From an uncultured Campylobacteraceae bacterium (lineage in GTDB: Bacteria; Campylobacterota; Campylobacteria; Campylobacterales; Arcobacteraceae): 55,520 nucleotides of DNA. The notes beneath the pieces were generated by a model. The model saw nothing but the letters and a program-made list of their open reading frames with translations, did not search any database and had not been told where the DNA came from. This document shows positions 17,087 to 25,128 of the stretch, one piece after another (the first letter of the stretch is position 1; each line of letters opens with the position of its first letter). A program made the position numbers and the translations under genes. The stretch lies in the NCBI GenBank assembly GCA_937138295.1, contig CAKZOX010000006.1:1-55520 (forward strand), given 5' to 3'.

Positions 17087-17566
17087 ATGAAAGAAACGAA
17101 ATATATCCATATATTTGCATACATTTTATATACACCATTAGTAATATTATGGTTGTTGTTATGTTTTCTTATTTCACTTATTGGAATGCTGTTAATTAAA
17201 AAAAGAGTAATTATAGACTTAGAGAAAGTAAAAAATAGAGAGACTATATGCAGTGTTTTAAACAAAAAAAATCTTATAACAGATGAAGAATATGAATTTG
17301 AAACAGTTGATGTAGCTTCATTATATGATGAGTTAACTTTTAGAGGATATTTATTTGTCTTAAATCCTATAATTTATCTATTAAAAAAATATACTTTCGC
17401 TGATAAATTTATACTGTACATTGTAAAAAAATGGATGCATCTTCATCATTTTGAAAATAAAAACAATAAAAAACCTAAAACTTTCTTCTCAATATTAATG
17501 CAAACTTGCGTGATTTTAGCAGGATATGTGGGACAAGTACTATATAGAATCAATCCAAATACATAA
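17087..17566 (+). CDS. Hypothetical membrane protein
   Basis: A 159-residue protein with a strong hydrophobic hairpin (about 8-37) near the N terminus, a polar middle, a second moderately hydrophobic stretch around 90-110 and a C-terminal hydrophobic segment (about 135-152). A HHFENKNNKK stretch precedes the last segment. I do not recognise a family. It stands alone between the divergent RNase H-like gene and the TRAP operon. Confidence 0.6.
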   Translation: MKETKYIHIFAYILYTPLVILWLLLCFLISLIGMLLIKKRVIIDLEKVKNRETICSVLNKKNLITDEEYEFETVDVASLYDELTFRGYLFVLNPIIYLLKKYTFADKFILYIVKKWMHLHHFENKNNKKPKTFFSILMQTCVILAGYVGQVLYRINPNT

Positions 17567-17659
17567 AAATTATATCTTAATTTCAAAAAGTTACAGTTTA
17601 ATTTAAAGTTAATCTTATTTTAGTGATAATCAATTATAAAATTTTACTAAAGGATAATT

Positions 17660-18652
17660 ATGAAAAAAACTATTTCGATAATTGCATTAAGTGCAATTGT
17701 AGCTACACAAGTTCAAGCAGCAACAACATGGAATGTATCTCTTTGGGGAAAACAAAGAGCATTTACTGAAAATGTAGAAAAATTAGCACAGTTAGTTGAA
17801 GCTAAAACTAACGGTGAATTTAAATTAAATATATCTTATGGTGGATTATCTAAATCTAAAGAGAACCTAGATGGTATCTCAATTGGTGCATTTGAAATGG
17901 CACAGTTTTGTTCATTTTATCATAAAGGTAAAAACCCAACAATTACAGTAACAGAATTACCATTCTCAAAGGATTTAAGTCTTGCAAAAATCACTGAAAT
18001 CTATCAAAAAGTTTACAAACACCCAATAGTTGTAAAAGATTTAGCAAGATGGAATGCAACTCTATTAATGCCAACTCCAATGCCACAATATAATATTGTT
18101 TCAAAATCTGATGATTTTAACTCACTAGAGGACTTTGAGGGATTAAGAGTAAGAGGTCCTGGTGGAATTATGGGTGTTTTAGGAAAATTAGGTGCAATAA
18201 AAACTAGTGTTCCTTTCTCAGAAGTTAGACAAGCTATGAATTCAGGTGTAATAGATGGTGCTTCATTTGCTCCCCATGCACACTTAGCTACAAAATCATA
18301 CAAAGTTGGTAATTGGGTAACAACAAATCTAAATTTAGGTTCAGCTAACTGTCCTGTTGTTGTAAATACAGATGCACTAAATAGTTTATCAAAGAAAAAT
18401 AGAGACGCATTATTGGGTTCAGTTGATGAAGCATTAGAATACTATGTAAAAAATTATGATGAAAACACAACAAAAAAATATGAAGAAGAATTAAAAAAAT
18501 CAGGTATGAAAATTGTTACATTTAATGAAGAACAAACTAAAAAATTAAATGAATTATCTCAATCTGTAAATGATGAGTGGATTAAAACATATTCTAAACA
18601 ATTTAATTCTCAAGAATTATTTGATTACACTAAAAAACTATTTAACGAATAG
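17660..18652 (+). CDS. dctP: TRAP transporter substrate-binding protein DctP
   Basis: This 330-residue periplasmic protein has a signal peptide cleaved after about VQA (residue 20). The DctP-type fold is shown by the central FEGLRVRGPGG segment, which carries the conserved substrate-binding Arg, and by PFSEVRQAMNSGVIDGA. These proteins bind a carboxylate and deliver it to the DctQM pair, whose genes follow. AAAGGA precedes the ATG. The ligand cannot be told; no DctB/DctD sensor pair is present. Confidence 0.9.
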   Translation: MKKTISIIALSAIVATQVQAATTWNVSLWGKQRAFTENVEKLAQLVEAKTNGEFKLNISYGGLSKSKENLDGISIGAFEMAQFCSFYHKGKNPTITVTELPFSKDLSLAKITEIYQKVYKHPIVVKDLARWNATLLMPTPMPQYNIVSKSDDFNSLEDFEGLRVRGPGGIMGVLGKLGAIKTSVPFSEVRQAMNSGVIDGASFAPHAHLATKSYKVGNWVTTNLNLGSANCPVVVNTDALNSLSKKNRDALLGSVDEALEYYVKNYDENTTKKYEEELKKSGMKIVTFNEEQTKKLNELSQSVNDEWIKTYSKQFNSQELFDYTKKLFNE

Positions 18653-18661
18653 AAACTTATC

Positions 18662-19273
18662 ATGTCACTAGAATCAAAAATAAAAACCGATCAAACTAAA
18701 CTTAGTTTAATTGATCGGTTATTTTTTAAACTTGAAAGTTTAATGGGTTTAATCGGTGGAATCGTAATTTTTTTAGTTGTTGGAATATCTACAGTAAATA
18801 TACTAGGTAGATGGCTTTTTAATATGCCTGTAAATGGTTATATTGATTGGATAGAACAATTTATGGCATTTTTAGCCCTACTAGGTGTAGCCTATACTCA
18901 AAGAGAAGGTGGTCACATTAGAATGGATATGCTAGTTTCAAGATTAAAAGGAAGGTTGTTATATACAACTGAACTGTTAACTACTTCGATGATATTTCTA
19001 GTGACTTTAGTTTTAATTTATGGTTCATATTTACATTTTTTAAGAGCTTATCAAAATGGAGATACATCTTTAGATATTGGTTTACAAATATGGCCTGCAA
19101 AACTTGTAGTTCCTGTTGCTTTAACGCTATTAGCATTAAGATTAATAATTCAAATGTGGGCATATATAAGAGCAATTAAAAACAATGATCCAGATCCTGT
19201 TGCAGTACCAAAAATAGAAAATCCAGCACAAGCTGTTGAATCAGAAAATAAGTCATATGGAATAGACAAATGA
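18662..19273 (+). CDS. dctQ: TRAP transporter small permease DctQ
   Basis: This 203-residue membrane protein has four predicted helices (about 32-55, 68-85, 105-128 and 145-168). The segment FMAFLALLGVAYTQREGGHIRMDML is the DctQ family signature. The C terminus is polar and low in complexity. It overlaps dctM by four bases (ATGA), so synthesis of the two permease subunits is coupled. Confidence 0.9.
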   Translation: MSLESKIKTDQTKLSLIDRLFFKLESLMGLIGGIVIFLVVGISTVNILGRWLFNMPVNGYIDWIEQFMAFLALLGVAYTQREGGHIRMDMLVSRLKGRLLYTTELLTTSMIFLVTLVLIYGSYLHFLRAYQNGDTSLDIGLQIWPAKLVVPVALTLLALRLIIQMWAYIRAIKNNDPDPVAVPKIENPAQAVESENKSYGIDK

Positions 19274-20676
19274 ATATTATAGAAATAATGGGAAATATGG
19301 ATAAACTTGATATAGGTATCACGGTTACTTGTATCATGTTATTTATGGTTATTATTGGTATGAGAGTTGCATTTGCTGCAGCTATTGCTGGTTTTTTAGG
19401 ATTAGTTTGGATATTTAGTGCAAAATTTGGATTTGAAAAAGGTTTTATGATTGCTGTAAAAATGGCAGGAACAATTCCCCATTCAAAAGTATCATCTTTG
19501 GCATTATCTTTAATTCCTGCATTTATATTAATCGGGTTTTTAGCTTATCATACAGGTCTAACAAAAGCTTTATTTGAAGCTTCTAAAAGATGGGTTGGAT
19601 GGCTTCCTGGTGGAATGGGTGTGTCTACTGTATTTTCAGCTGCTGGTTTTGCAGCTGTATCAGGGGCATCTTTAGCTACATCAGCTGTATTTGCAAAAAT
19701 AGCCGTACCTGAGATGTTGAAGTTAGGATATAACAAAAGATTTGCTGCAGGTGTTGTGGCAGCTAGTGGTACTTTAGCTTCACTAATTCCACCTTCAGCT
19801 ATATTAGTAATATATGCAATTATTGTTGAACAAGATGTTGGTGCATTATTAATGGCAGGTTTTTTACCTGGTATTGCATCTGCATTAATATATGTGGGAT
19901 TAGTTGTAGGTTTAGCTTTAATGAACAAAGACTTTGGTCCTTCAATTAAAGGTTATACTTGGAAAGAAAGATTTGAGTCTTTACCTGGAACTCTTCCTGT
20001 GTTTTCGGTAATCGCAATTATAATAATATGTATTTATGGTGGAGTAGGAACTCCAACTGAAGCTGGTTCATTAGGTGTATTTATCATTTTTTTAATGGCT
20101 TTATACAAAGGTATGAAACTTGGGGATTTAAAAAATGTTTTAATAGAAACATCAAAATTAACTGTAATGATTTTTACAATAATTTGGGGTGTTTTAATTT
20201 ATGTTAGATTCTTAGGATTTGCAGAATTACCTGATGCATTTTCAAACTGGATTGTAAGTTTAGATCATAGTCCTATGATAACTTTAATTGCAATTTTATG
20301 TATTTATGCAATATTAGGTATGTTTATGGATGCTATTGGAATGCTTCTTTTAACTTTACCAATTACATATCCTGCTGTTATGGCATTAAATGGTGGAGAG
20401 TTTGTAAGTGCTGCTGATAGTGCCTTTGGACTTTCAGGTCCTGCTTGTGCTATTTGGTTTGGTATAATTGTTGTAAAAATGGCAGAACTTTGTTTAATCA
20501 CCCCTCCAATTGGATTAAACTGTTTTGTTGTAGCAAGTGTTAGAGAAGAGTGTTCAGTTCAAGATGTTTATAGAGGAACTACACCATTTTTTATCGCTGA
20601 TGTTTTAACTATTGCTGTTTTAATAGCAATACCAGGAATAGTTCTTTGGCTACCTCAACTTATAGGTCTTGTTTAA
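19270..20676 (+). CDS. dctM: TRAP transporter large permease DctM
   Basis: This 468-residue protein has about 12 membrane segments and typical DctM motifs such as ALSLIPAFILIGFLAYHTG, GTLASLIPPSAILVIYAI and LITPPIGLNCFVV. It forms the Na+-driven transport channel with DctQ. The gene is last in the operon and is followed by a strong terminator. Confidence 0.93.
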   Translation: MNIIEIMGNMDKLDIGITVTCIMLFMVIIGMRVAFAAAIAGFLGLVWIFSAKFGFEKGFMIAVKMAGTIPHSKVSSLALSLIPAFILIGFLAYHTGLTKALFEASKRWVGWLPGGMGVSTVFSAAGFAAVSGASLATSAVFAKIAVPEMLKLGYNKRFAAGVVAASGTLASLIPPSAILVIYAIIVEQDVGALLMAGFLPGIASALIYVGLVVGLALMNKDFGPSIKGYTWKERFESLPGTLPVFSVIAIIIICIYGGVGTPTEAGSLGVFIIFLMALYKGMKLGDLKNVLIETSKLTVMIFTIIWGVLIYVRFLGFAELPDAFSNWIVSLDHSPMITLIAILCIYAILGMFMDAIGMLLLTLPITYPAVMALNGGEFVSAADSAFGLSGPACAIWFGIIVVKMAELCLITPPIGLNCFVVASVREECSVQDVYRGTTPFFIADVLTIAVLIAIPGIVLWLPQLIGLV

Positions 20677-20704
20677 AAAGTCATGCTTAAGCATGACTTT
20701 TTTT
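20675..20704 (+). terminator. Rho-independent terminator of dctPQM
   Basis: AAAAAGTCATGCTT (20675-20688) and AAGCATGACTTTTT (20689-20702) form a near-perfect palindromic stem that runs into a T-tract. Confidence 0.9.
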
Positions 20705-20770
20705 ATTCTACTAATTAAAATATTTCTATGACAAATTGAAATATTTTATAAAATCTACAATATATTTAAT

Positions 20771-20776
20771 TATAAT
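20771..20776 (+). promoter_or_regulatory. -10 element for radA
   Basis: TATAAT lies 28 bases upstream of the ATG at 20804. Confidence 0.45.
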
Positions 20777-20803
20777 ACTTCCAATATTTAACAAAGGTTT
20801 GCA

Positions 20804-22153
20804 ATGGCAAAGAAAAAATCATCTCTTTTTGAATGTCAACACTGTGGAGAACAAAGCACAAAGTGGCTTGGAAAGTGTCCAGGTTGTGGTAGTTGGGATA
20901 GTTTTATTGAACTAAATCAAGAGCAACAAGAAGTTTTAAAACAAACTACAAAAGTAGTTAATACTACTTCAAAAGCAAAACCGATTACTCAAATACAACA
21001 AGATGATGTAACTAGATTTTCTTCATGTAATGATGAGTTTGATTTAGTTTTAGGTGGAGGTATTGTCCCTGGAAGTTTAACTTTAATAGGTGGAAGTCCT
21101 GGTGTTGGTAAATCAACTTTACTTCTAAAAGTAGCAGGAAGTATAGCAGGAAGTGGAAAAAAAGTTTTATATGTATCAGGTGAAGAGAGTGCTGGACAAA
21201 TAAAATTAAGAGCAAATAGACTTGAAGCAAATCATGATGATTTATATTTATTAAGTGAAATAAAACTTGAGGAAATACAAGATGAACTTCTAAGACAAGA
21301 TTACGAAGTTTGTATTATTGACTCCATTCAAACTATTTATTCTTCAAATCTTACAAGTGCCCCAGGAAGTGTTTCTCAAGTTAGAGAAATTACTTTTGAA
21401 CTTATGAGAAAAGCAAAAGAAACAAACCTAGCAATGTTTATAATTGGACATATTACAAAAGAAGGAAGTATAGCAGGACCTAGAGTTTTAGAACATATGG
21501 TTGATACAGTTTTATACTTTGAAGGTGAAGCATCAAAAGAGATAAGAATGCTAAGAGGTTTTAAAAATAGGTTTGGTTCAACTAGCGAAATTGGTATTTT
21601 TGAAATGACATCAGAAGGATTAATGAGTGCAAAAGATATAAATTCAAAATTCTTTGATAAAAGTAAACCTCAAAGTGGTTCTGCTTTAACAGTTGTAATG
21701 GAAGGAAGCCGTGCTTTAATACTAGAAGTACAAGCTTTAGTAACTGAAAGTACTTATCCAAATCCAAAAAGAAGTGCCACAGGATTTGATGTAAATAGAT
21801 TAAATATGCTTTTGGCATTACTTGAAAAGAAAATAGATTTACCTTTAAATACCTATGATGTTTTTATAAATATTTCAGGTGGAATAAAAATTAAAGAAAG
21901 TTCAGCTGATTTAGCTGTAATTGCTGCAATTATTTCAAGTTTTAGAAATCGACCATTATCAAAAGAATCTGTTTTTGTGGGAGAAGTTTCACTAACAGGA
22001 GAGATAAAAGATGTTTACAGTATTGATTTAAGATTAAAAGAAGCACAAGCTCAAGGTATCAAAAAAGCTGTGTTAGCATTAAAACCAAGTTTAAAGTTAG
22101 ATCTAAAATCTTATCCTGTAGATGAAGTTACAAAAATGTTAGAGCTATTTTAA
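20804..22153 (+). CDS. radA: DNA repair protein RadA
   Basis: This 449-residue protein has the RadA layout. An N-terminal zinc finger with two CxxC pairs (CQHCGEQ and CPGCGSW) is followed by a RecA-like ATPase domain with Walker A GGSPGVGKST (about 96-105), the RadA-specific KNRFG motif in GFKNRFG, and a Lon-like C-terminal domain. It drives branch migration in recombination. Confidence 0.96.
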   Translation: MAKKKSSLFECQHCGEQSTKWLGKCPGCGSWDSFIELNQEQQEVLKQTTKVVNTTSKAKPITQIQQDDVTRFSSCNDEFDLVLGGGIVPGSLTLIGGSPGVGKSTLLLKVAGSIAGSGKKVLYVSGEESAGQIKLRANRLEANHDDLYLLSEIKLEEIQDELLRQDYEVCIIDSIQTIYSSNLTSAPGSVSQVREITFELMRKAKETNLAMFIIGHITKEGSIAGPRVLEHMVDTVLYFEGEASKEIRMLRGFKNRFGSTSEIGIFEMTSEGLMSAKDINSKFFDKSKPQSGSALTVVMEGSRALILEVQALVTESTYPNPKRSATGFDVNRLNMLLALLEKKIDLPLNTYDVFINISGGIKIKESSADLAVIAAIISSFRNRPLSKESVFVGEVSLTGEIKDVYSIDLRLKEAQAQGIKKAVLALKPSLKLDLKSYPVDEVTKMLELF

Positions 22154-22161
22154 ATAGCTCT
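22141..22161. terminator. Palindromic hairpin at the end of radA
   Basis: AGAGCTATTT (22141-22150) and AAATAGCTCT (22152-22161) are fully complementary around one base. It spans the radA stop and lies just before the stop of the small minus-strand ORF, so it may act in both directions. There is no T-tract. Confidence 0.45.
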
Positions 22162-22163
22162 AA

Positions 22164-22319
22164 CTAATCAAACCTTTTAAATTTTGTTTCATCCTCTTGA
22201 TCTTCTTTACTTGAATTTTTAAACTTCCATATTGTAATAAAATATTTAAATGACAAATAGGTAAAAAACATTGCTATAAAAAACATAATTAAGTACATGA
22301 TTATAATTAAAATTTCCAT
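22164..22319 (-). CDS. Small single-pass membrane protein, 51 residues
   Basis: An ATG at 22319 opens a 51-residue frame ending at a TAG (22164-22166). The protein begins MEILIIIMYLIMFFIAMFF, one hydrophobic helix of about 25 residues, followed by a charged tail with Lys, Glu and Asp and ending in KRFD. That layout is typical of real small inner-membrane proteins. No clear Shine-Dalgarno site is seen. The family is unknown and it might be a chance frame. Confidence 0.45.
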   Translation of the reverse strand: MEILIIIMYLIMFFIAMFFTYLSFKYFITIWKFKNSSKEDQEDETKFKRFD

Positions 22320-22354
22320 TAATTATTATACACTTTGTTTTTATAAAGTTTAGA

Positions 22355-22360
22355 TATAAT
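22355..22360 (+). promoter_or_regulatory. -10 element for ybeY
   Basis: TATAAT lies 26-31 bases upstream of the likely GTG start at 22386. Confidence 0.45.
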
Positions 22361-22385
22361 ACGCGAAATTACAAGGATGATTAAA

Positions 22386-22805
22386 GTGATAGAGCTTGAT
22401 AACAACACCTCTTTTGAGTTTAATTTAGATAAGTTACAAACTATTGCAGATGAGTTAACTGCAAAGGATTTTGAACTTATCATTACAAATAATGAAGAGA
22501 TTCAAATACTAAATAAAGAACATAGAAATATAGATAAAGCTACAGATGTATTAAGTTTTCCGATGGAATTTGATATGCCTAATATGCCTTTAGGTTCAAT
22601 TGTTATTTCTTTAGATTATGTCGAAGAAAAAGCAAGTGAATATTCACATTCAAAAGAAGATGAATTAACACTTTTATTTATCCATGGACTTCTTCACTTA
22701 ATGGGCTTTGACCATGAAGTTGATAATGGTGAGCATAGACAAAAAGAAGAAGAATTAATAAAAAAATATAAACTACCTGATAGTTTAATTGTAAGGAATT
22801 CATAA
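22386..22805 (+). CDS. ybeY: Endoribonuclease YbeY
   Basis: About 139 residues from the GTG at 22386, chosen because AAGGA (22373-22377) is eight bases before it. The ATG at 22377, three codons upstream, overlaps that ribosome binding site. The zinc-binding motif HGLLHLMGFDHE (HGxLHLxGxDH) is intact, as is the preceding TDVLSFPME block. YbeY is a metal-dependent RNase in 16S rRNA 3' maturation and ribosome quality control. The exchanger gene follows after three bases. Confidence 0.93.
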   Translation: MIELDNNTSFEFNLDKLQTIADELTAKDFELIITNNEEIQILNKEHRNIDKATDVLSFPMEFDMPNMPLGSIVISLDYVEEKASEYSHSKEDELTLLFIHGLLHLMGFDHEVDNGEHRQKEEELIKKYKLPDSLIVRNS

Positions 22806-22808
22806 AAT

Positions 22809-23732
22809 ATGGATATTTTAATATTTATTGTTTCAATGGGAGCATTAATTTATGGTGCTGATTTTATTATAGAACAAAGTGAGAAAATTGCTTTAAAATA
22901 TAATATTTCAAATTTTGTAATTGGTGCAACATTAGTAGCTTTGGGAACTAGTTTACCTGAAATGGCAGTATCAATTTCTGCTTCATTTAAAGGAAGTGCT
23001 GATATTGCTGTAGCAAATGTAATAGGTAGTACTATTTTCAATATCTCTTTGGTTCTTGGGGTGACATTTTTAATTGCTAAAAAAATTGCTCCAGATAGAG
23101 ATTTATTTGCTAAAGATTCAGCTTGGGCATTATTTCCAATATTAATATTTGTGTTAATGGGAATTGATGGAAAATTAAATATGGTAGATGGTATTTTATT
23201 TTTAATACTAATGGCTGGATATTTAACATTTCTTATTTCATCTAATCAAGTTGATGAAGTTGATGAAGATTTAGCAAAGGATGAATTCTCTTGGCCTAAA
23301 TCTGTTGCCCTACTTTTAGTTGGATTTGCATTTGTTATTGGTGGAGCAGACTTTGCTATTGATAGTGCTGGTAATATTGCTAGAGATTTTGGAATTAGTG
23401 AGTGGGTTATTGGATTATTTTTAGTTGCATTTGGTACAAGTTTACCTGAATTAATGATTTCAATAAAATCAGCACTAAGAAATAATGCAGATTTAGCAAT
23501 TGGTAATATTATAGGTTCAAATGTTGCAAACTTTACAATGGTTTTAGGATTAGCATCAATTGTAAATCCATTAAATGTAGATTTAACAGGAAACTTCTTT
23601 GATATAGCAGCTGCATTTATAGCTTCAATAATGTTAGTGTTTATTACAGCAAATAGACTTTATAATAAAAGTGCGGGAATAGCTTTAATGGTTATTTTAG
23701 CGCTAGTAATTCAAAATAGTTTAACAGCATAA
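22809..23732 (+). CDS. Calcium/sodium antiporter (CaCA family, YrbG-like)
   Basis: This 307-residue protein has about ten membrane helices in two inverted repeats. Each contains the alpha-repeat signature: ALGTSLPEMAVSI followed by NVIGSTIFN in the first half, and AFGTSLPELMISI followed by NIIGSNVAN in the second. The acidic residues in GTSLPE bind cations. It should exchange Ca2+ or another cation for Na+ or H+. An acidic loop of about 20 residues separates the halves. Confidence 0.92.
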   Translation: MDILIFIVSMGALIYGADFIIEQSEKIALKYNISNFVIGATLVALGTSLPEMAVSISASFKGSADIAVANVIGSTIFNISLVLGVTFLIAKKIAPDRDLFAKDSAWALFPILIFVLMGIDGKLNMVDGILFLILMAGYLTFLISSNQVDEVDEDLAKDEFSWPKSVALLLVGFAFVIGGADFAIDSAGNIARDFGISEWVIGLFLVAFGTSLPELMISIKSALRNNADLAIGNIIGSNVANFTMVLGLASIVNPLNVDLTGNFFDIAAAFIASIMLVFITANRLYNKSAGIALMVILALVIQNSLTA

Positions 23733-23747
23733 GCTGTTAAACTATTT
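23714..23747. terminator. Bidirectional terminator between convergent caxA-like and perR-like genes
   Basis: AAATAGTTTAACAGC (23714-23728) pairs perfectly with GCTGTTAAACTATTT (23733-23747) around an ATAA loop that contains the stop codon of the exchanger gene. Confidence 0.85.
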
Positions 23748-23755
23748 TTGAATAT

Positions 23756-24160
23756 TTATTTAGAACAGTCTTCACAAACTCCAGTGAAAACTAAATCTAC
23801 AGAATCTACTTTAAAAGTAGTGATTGTAGATAATTGACCTAATGCATCTTCTACATTAATCTCAATATCTTGAATCTTTCCACATGATGAACATACACAA
23901 TGTGCATGCTCAGCTTTAGTTAATTCAAAAACTGATTTTGCATTTGGTATTTTTACTTCAGCAATAAATAGTTTTTCGATCATTGAATTAACATTTTTAT
24001 AAATTGTAGCTAAAGAAATACTTGGAAACTTATCTAATAGTTTCTTATATAAGTCATCTATATTCATATGACCATTTTTATATAATTCTTCAACTATGGC
24101 AATTCTTTGTGGAGTAACTTTTAAATTGTAATCTTTTAATAACGTTGTATAATTATTCAT
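23756..24160 (-). CDS. Fur-family regulator, PerR-like
   Basis: 134 residues from the ATG at 24160, chosen because AAGGAG lies just upstream; a TTG at 24190 is rejected. A winged-helix N-terminal domain with the Fur motif around VTPQRIAIVEEL and SLATIYKNV precedes a dimerisation domain with AHCVCSSCG and a C-terminal CEDC. The two structural-zinc Cys pairs are Cys90/Cys93 and Cys129/Cys132. The short length and the divergent desulforubrerythrin gene suggest a peroxide regulator of the PerR type rather than the iron regulator Fur. Confidence 0.85.
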   Translation of the reverse strand: MNNYTTLLKDYNLKVTPQRIAIVEELYKNGHMNIDDLYKKLLDKFPSISLATIYKNVNSMIEKLFIAEVKIPNAKSVFELTKAEHAHCVCSSCGKIQDIEINVEDALGQLSTITTFKVDSVDLVFTGVCEDCSK

Positions 24161-24356
24161 TAGATACTCCTTAATTTTTAAAAAGAACAATAATAATATA
24201 GTTCAATTTGTAAAAGTATATCATTTTTTTCTTAAAATATTTTATTTATGGATAAAAATTATCAAATAATAATACAAATTTAAGCAATTTCAAAGAAAAT
24301 CTCATATATACTTCTCTTATGGAAAAAAATTATCCATTGATAAAATTTATATCATA

Positions 24357-24373
24357 TTGATAATTATAATCAA
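24357..24373. promoter_or_regulatory. Candidate Per/Fur box upstream of the desulforubrerythrin gene
   Basis: TTGATAATTATAATCAA is a 17-bp near-palindrome (one mismatched pair) that ends 21 bases before the ATG at 24395. Its core resembles the TTATAATNATTATAA Per box. It lies in the 234-bp gap shared with the divergent Fur-family gene. The rest of the gap is very A/T rich, and a weaker palindromic stretch is near 24184-24203 close to the regulator's own start. Confidence 0.5.
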
Positions 24374-24394
24374 AATAACAAAAAGGATTTTTAA

Positions 24395-25054
24395 ATGAGA
24401 CAATACGAAACTTATAAATGTAATAAATGTGGAAACGAAGTAGAAGTACAAAATGTTGGTGGTGGTACATTATCATGTTGTGGTCAAGAAATGGAGATGA
24501 TTACTGAAAACTTAACAGCAGTAAATTTAATGAAAGCATTTGCTGGTGAATCACAAGCTAGAAATAAATATGAATTTTTTGCAGAAGTTGCATTTAATGA
24601 AGGTTTACATAGAATTGCTAGATTCTTTCAAGAAGCGGCAGACAATGAAAAATATCATGCAATGGCTGAATTTAAAGCTTACAATAAATTAGTAAATGAT
24701 GTAGAACTTGATTCAACTAAGAAAAACATTCAATATGCTGCTGATGGTGAAAAATATGAGCATGAAGAAATGTATCCAAACTTTGAAGCGATTGCAAAAG
24801 AAGAAGGTTTAAAAGAAATTGCAAGAATGTTTAAAGCAATCGGAAAAGTTGAAGTTGAACATGAAAAAGAGTACTTAGAATTAAAACAAGCATTAATTGA
24901 CGAAGGTTTCTTAGAGTCTGATGAAGAAGAAGAATGGGTATGTGAAGTATGTGGTCACGTACATAGAGGTAAAAAACCTCCAGGTGCATGTCCTTTATGT
25001 AGAGTAGAAAAAGAATACTTCAAAAAAAGAAATAAAGACGTAACAGTTGGATAA
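24395..25054 (+). CDS. Desulforubrerythrin (non-heme di-iron peroxidase)
   Basis: The 219-residue protein has three parts. A desulforedoxin-like N-terminal domain has Cys9, Cys12, Cys28 and Cys29. A ferritin-like four-helix bundle binds a di-iron centre (Glu in [15 protein letters not shown] and in the ADNEKYHA and VEVEHEKEY segments). A C-terminal rubredoxin domain has Cys183, Cys186, Cys199 and Cys202. This arrangement is that of Campylobacter Rrc/desulforubrerythrin, which reduces hydrogen peroxide. A ribosome binding site (AAAGGA) precedes the ATG. Confidence 0.93.
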   Translation: MRQYETYKCNKCGNEVEVQNVGGGTLSCCGQEMEMITENLTAVNLMKAFAGESQARNKYEFFAEVAFNEGLHRIARFFQEAADNEKYHAMAEFKAYNKLVNDVELDSTKKNIQYAADGEKYEHEEMYPNFEAIAKEEGLKEIARMFKAIGKVEVEHEKEYLELKQALIDEGFLESDEEEEWVCEVCGHVHRGKKPPGACPLCRVEKEYFKKRNKDVTVG

Positions 25055-25090
25055 TTTTTAAATATTTTTTATAAGTCTTTAAATATATAA

Positions 25091-25123
25091 ACTTCGGTAA
25101 AATACTATAAATTTTACCGGAGT
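25091..25123 (+). terminator. Intrinsic terminator whose right arm holds the next gene's ribosome binding site
   Basis: ACTTCGGTAAAAT (25091-25103) pairs along 13 positions with ATTTTACCGGAGT (25111-25123), including one G.U wobble and a seven-base loop. A TATTTTT tract follows. The GGAG at 25119-25122, the Shine-Dalgarno site for the TTG start at 25129, is inside the right arm, so folding would hide it. Confidence 0.7.
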
Positions 25124-25128
25124 TATTT

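Noticed and set aside
17600..17659. Possible Fur box upstream of dctP
   Set aside because: TGATAATCAATTATAA only loosely resembles a Fur site, and A/T-rich DNA gives such matches by chance.
19548..19928. 126-residue minus-strand frame inside dctM
   Set aside because: Ala/Pro/Thr-rich antisense of a membrane protein gene; a typical shadow of hydrophobic codons.
24161..24190. N-terminal extension of the Fur-family gene from a TTG at 24190
   Set aside because: The ATG at 24160 has an AAGGAG just upstream; the TTG has none and would add ten atypical residues.
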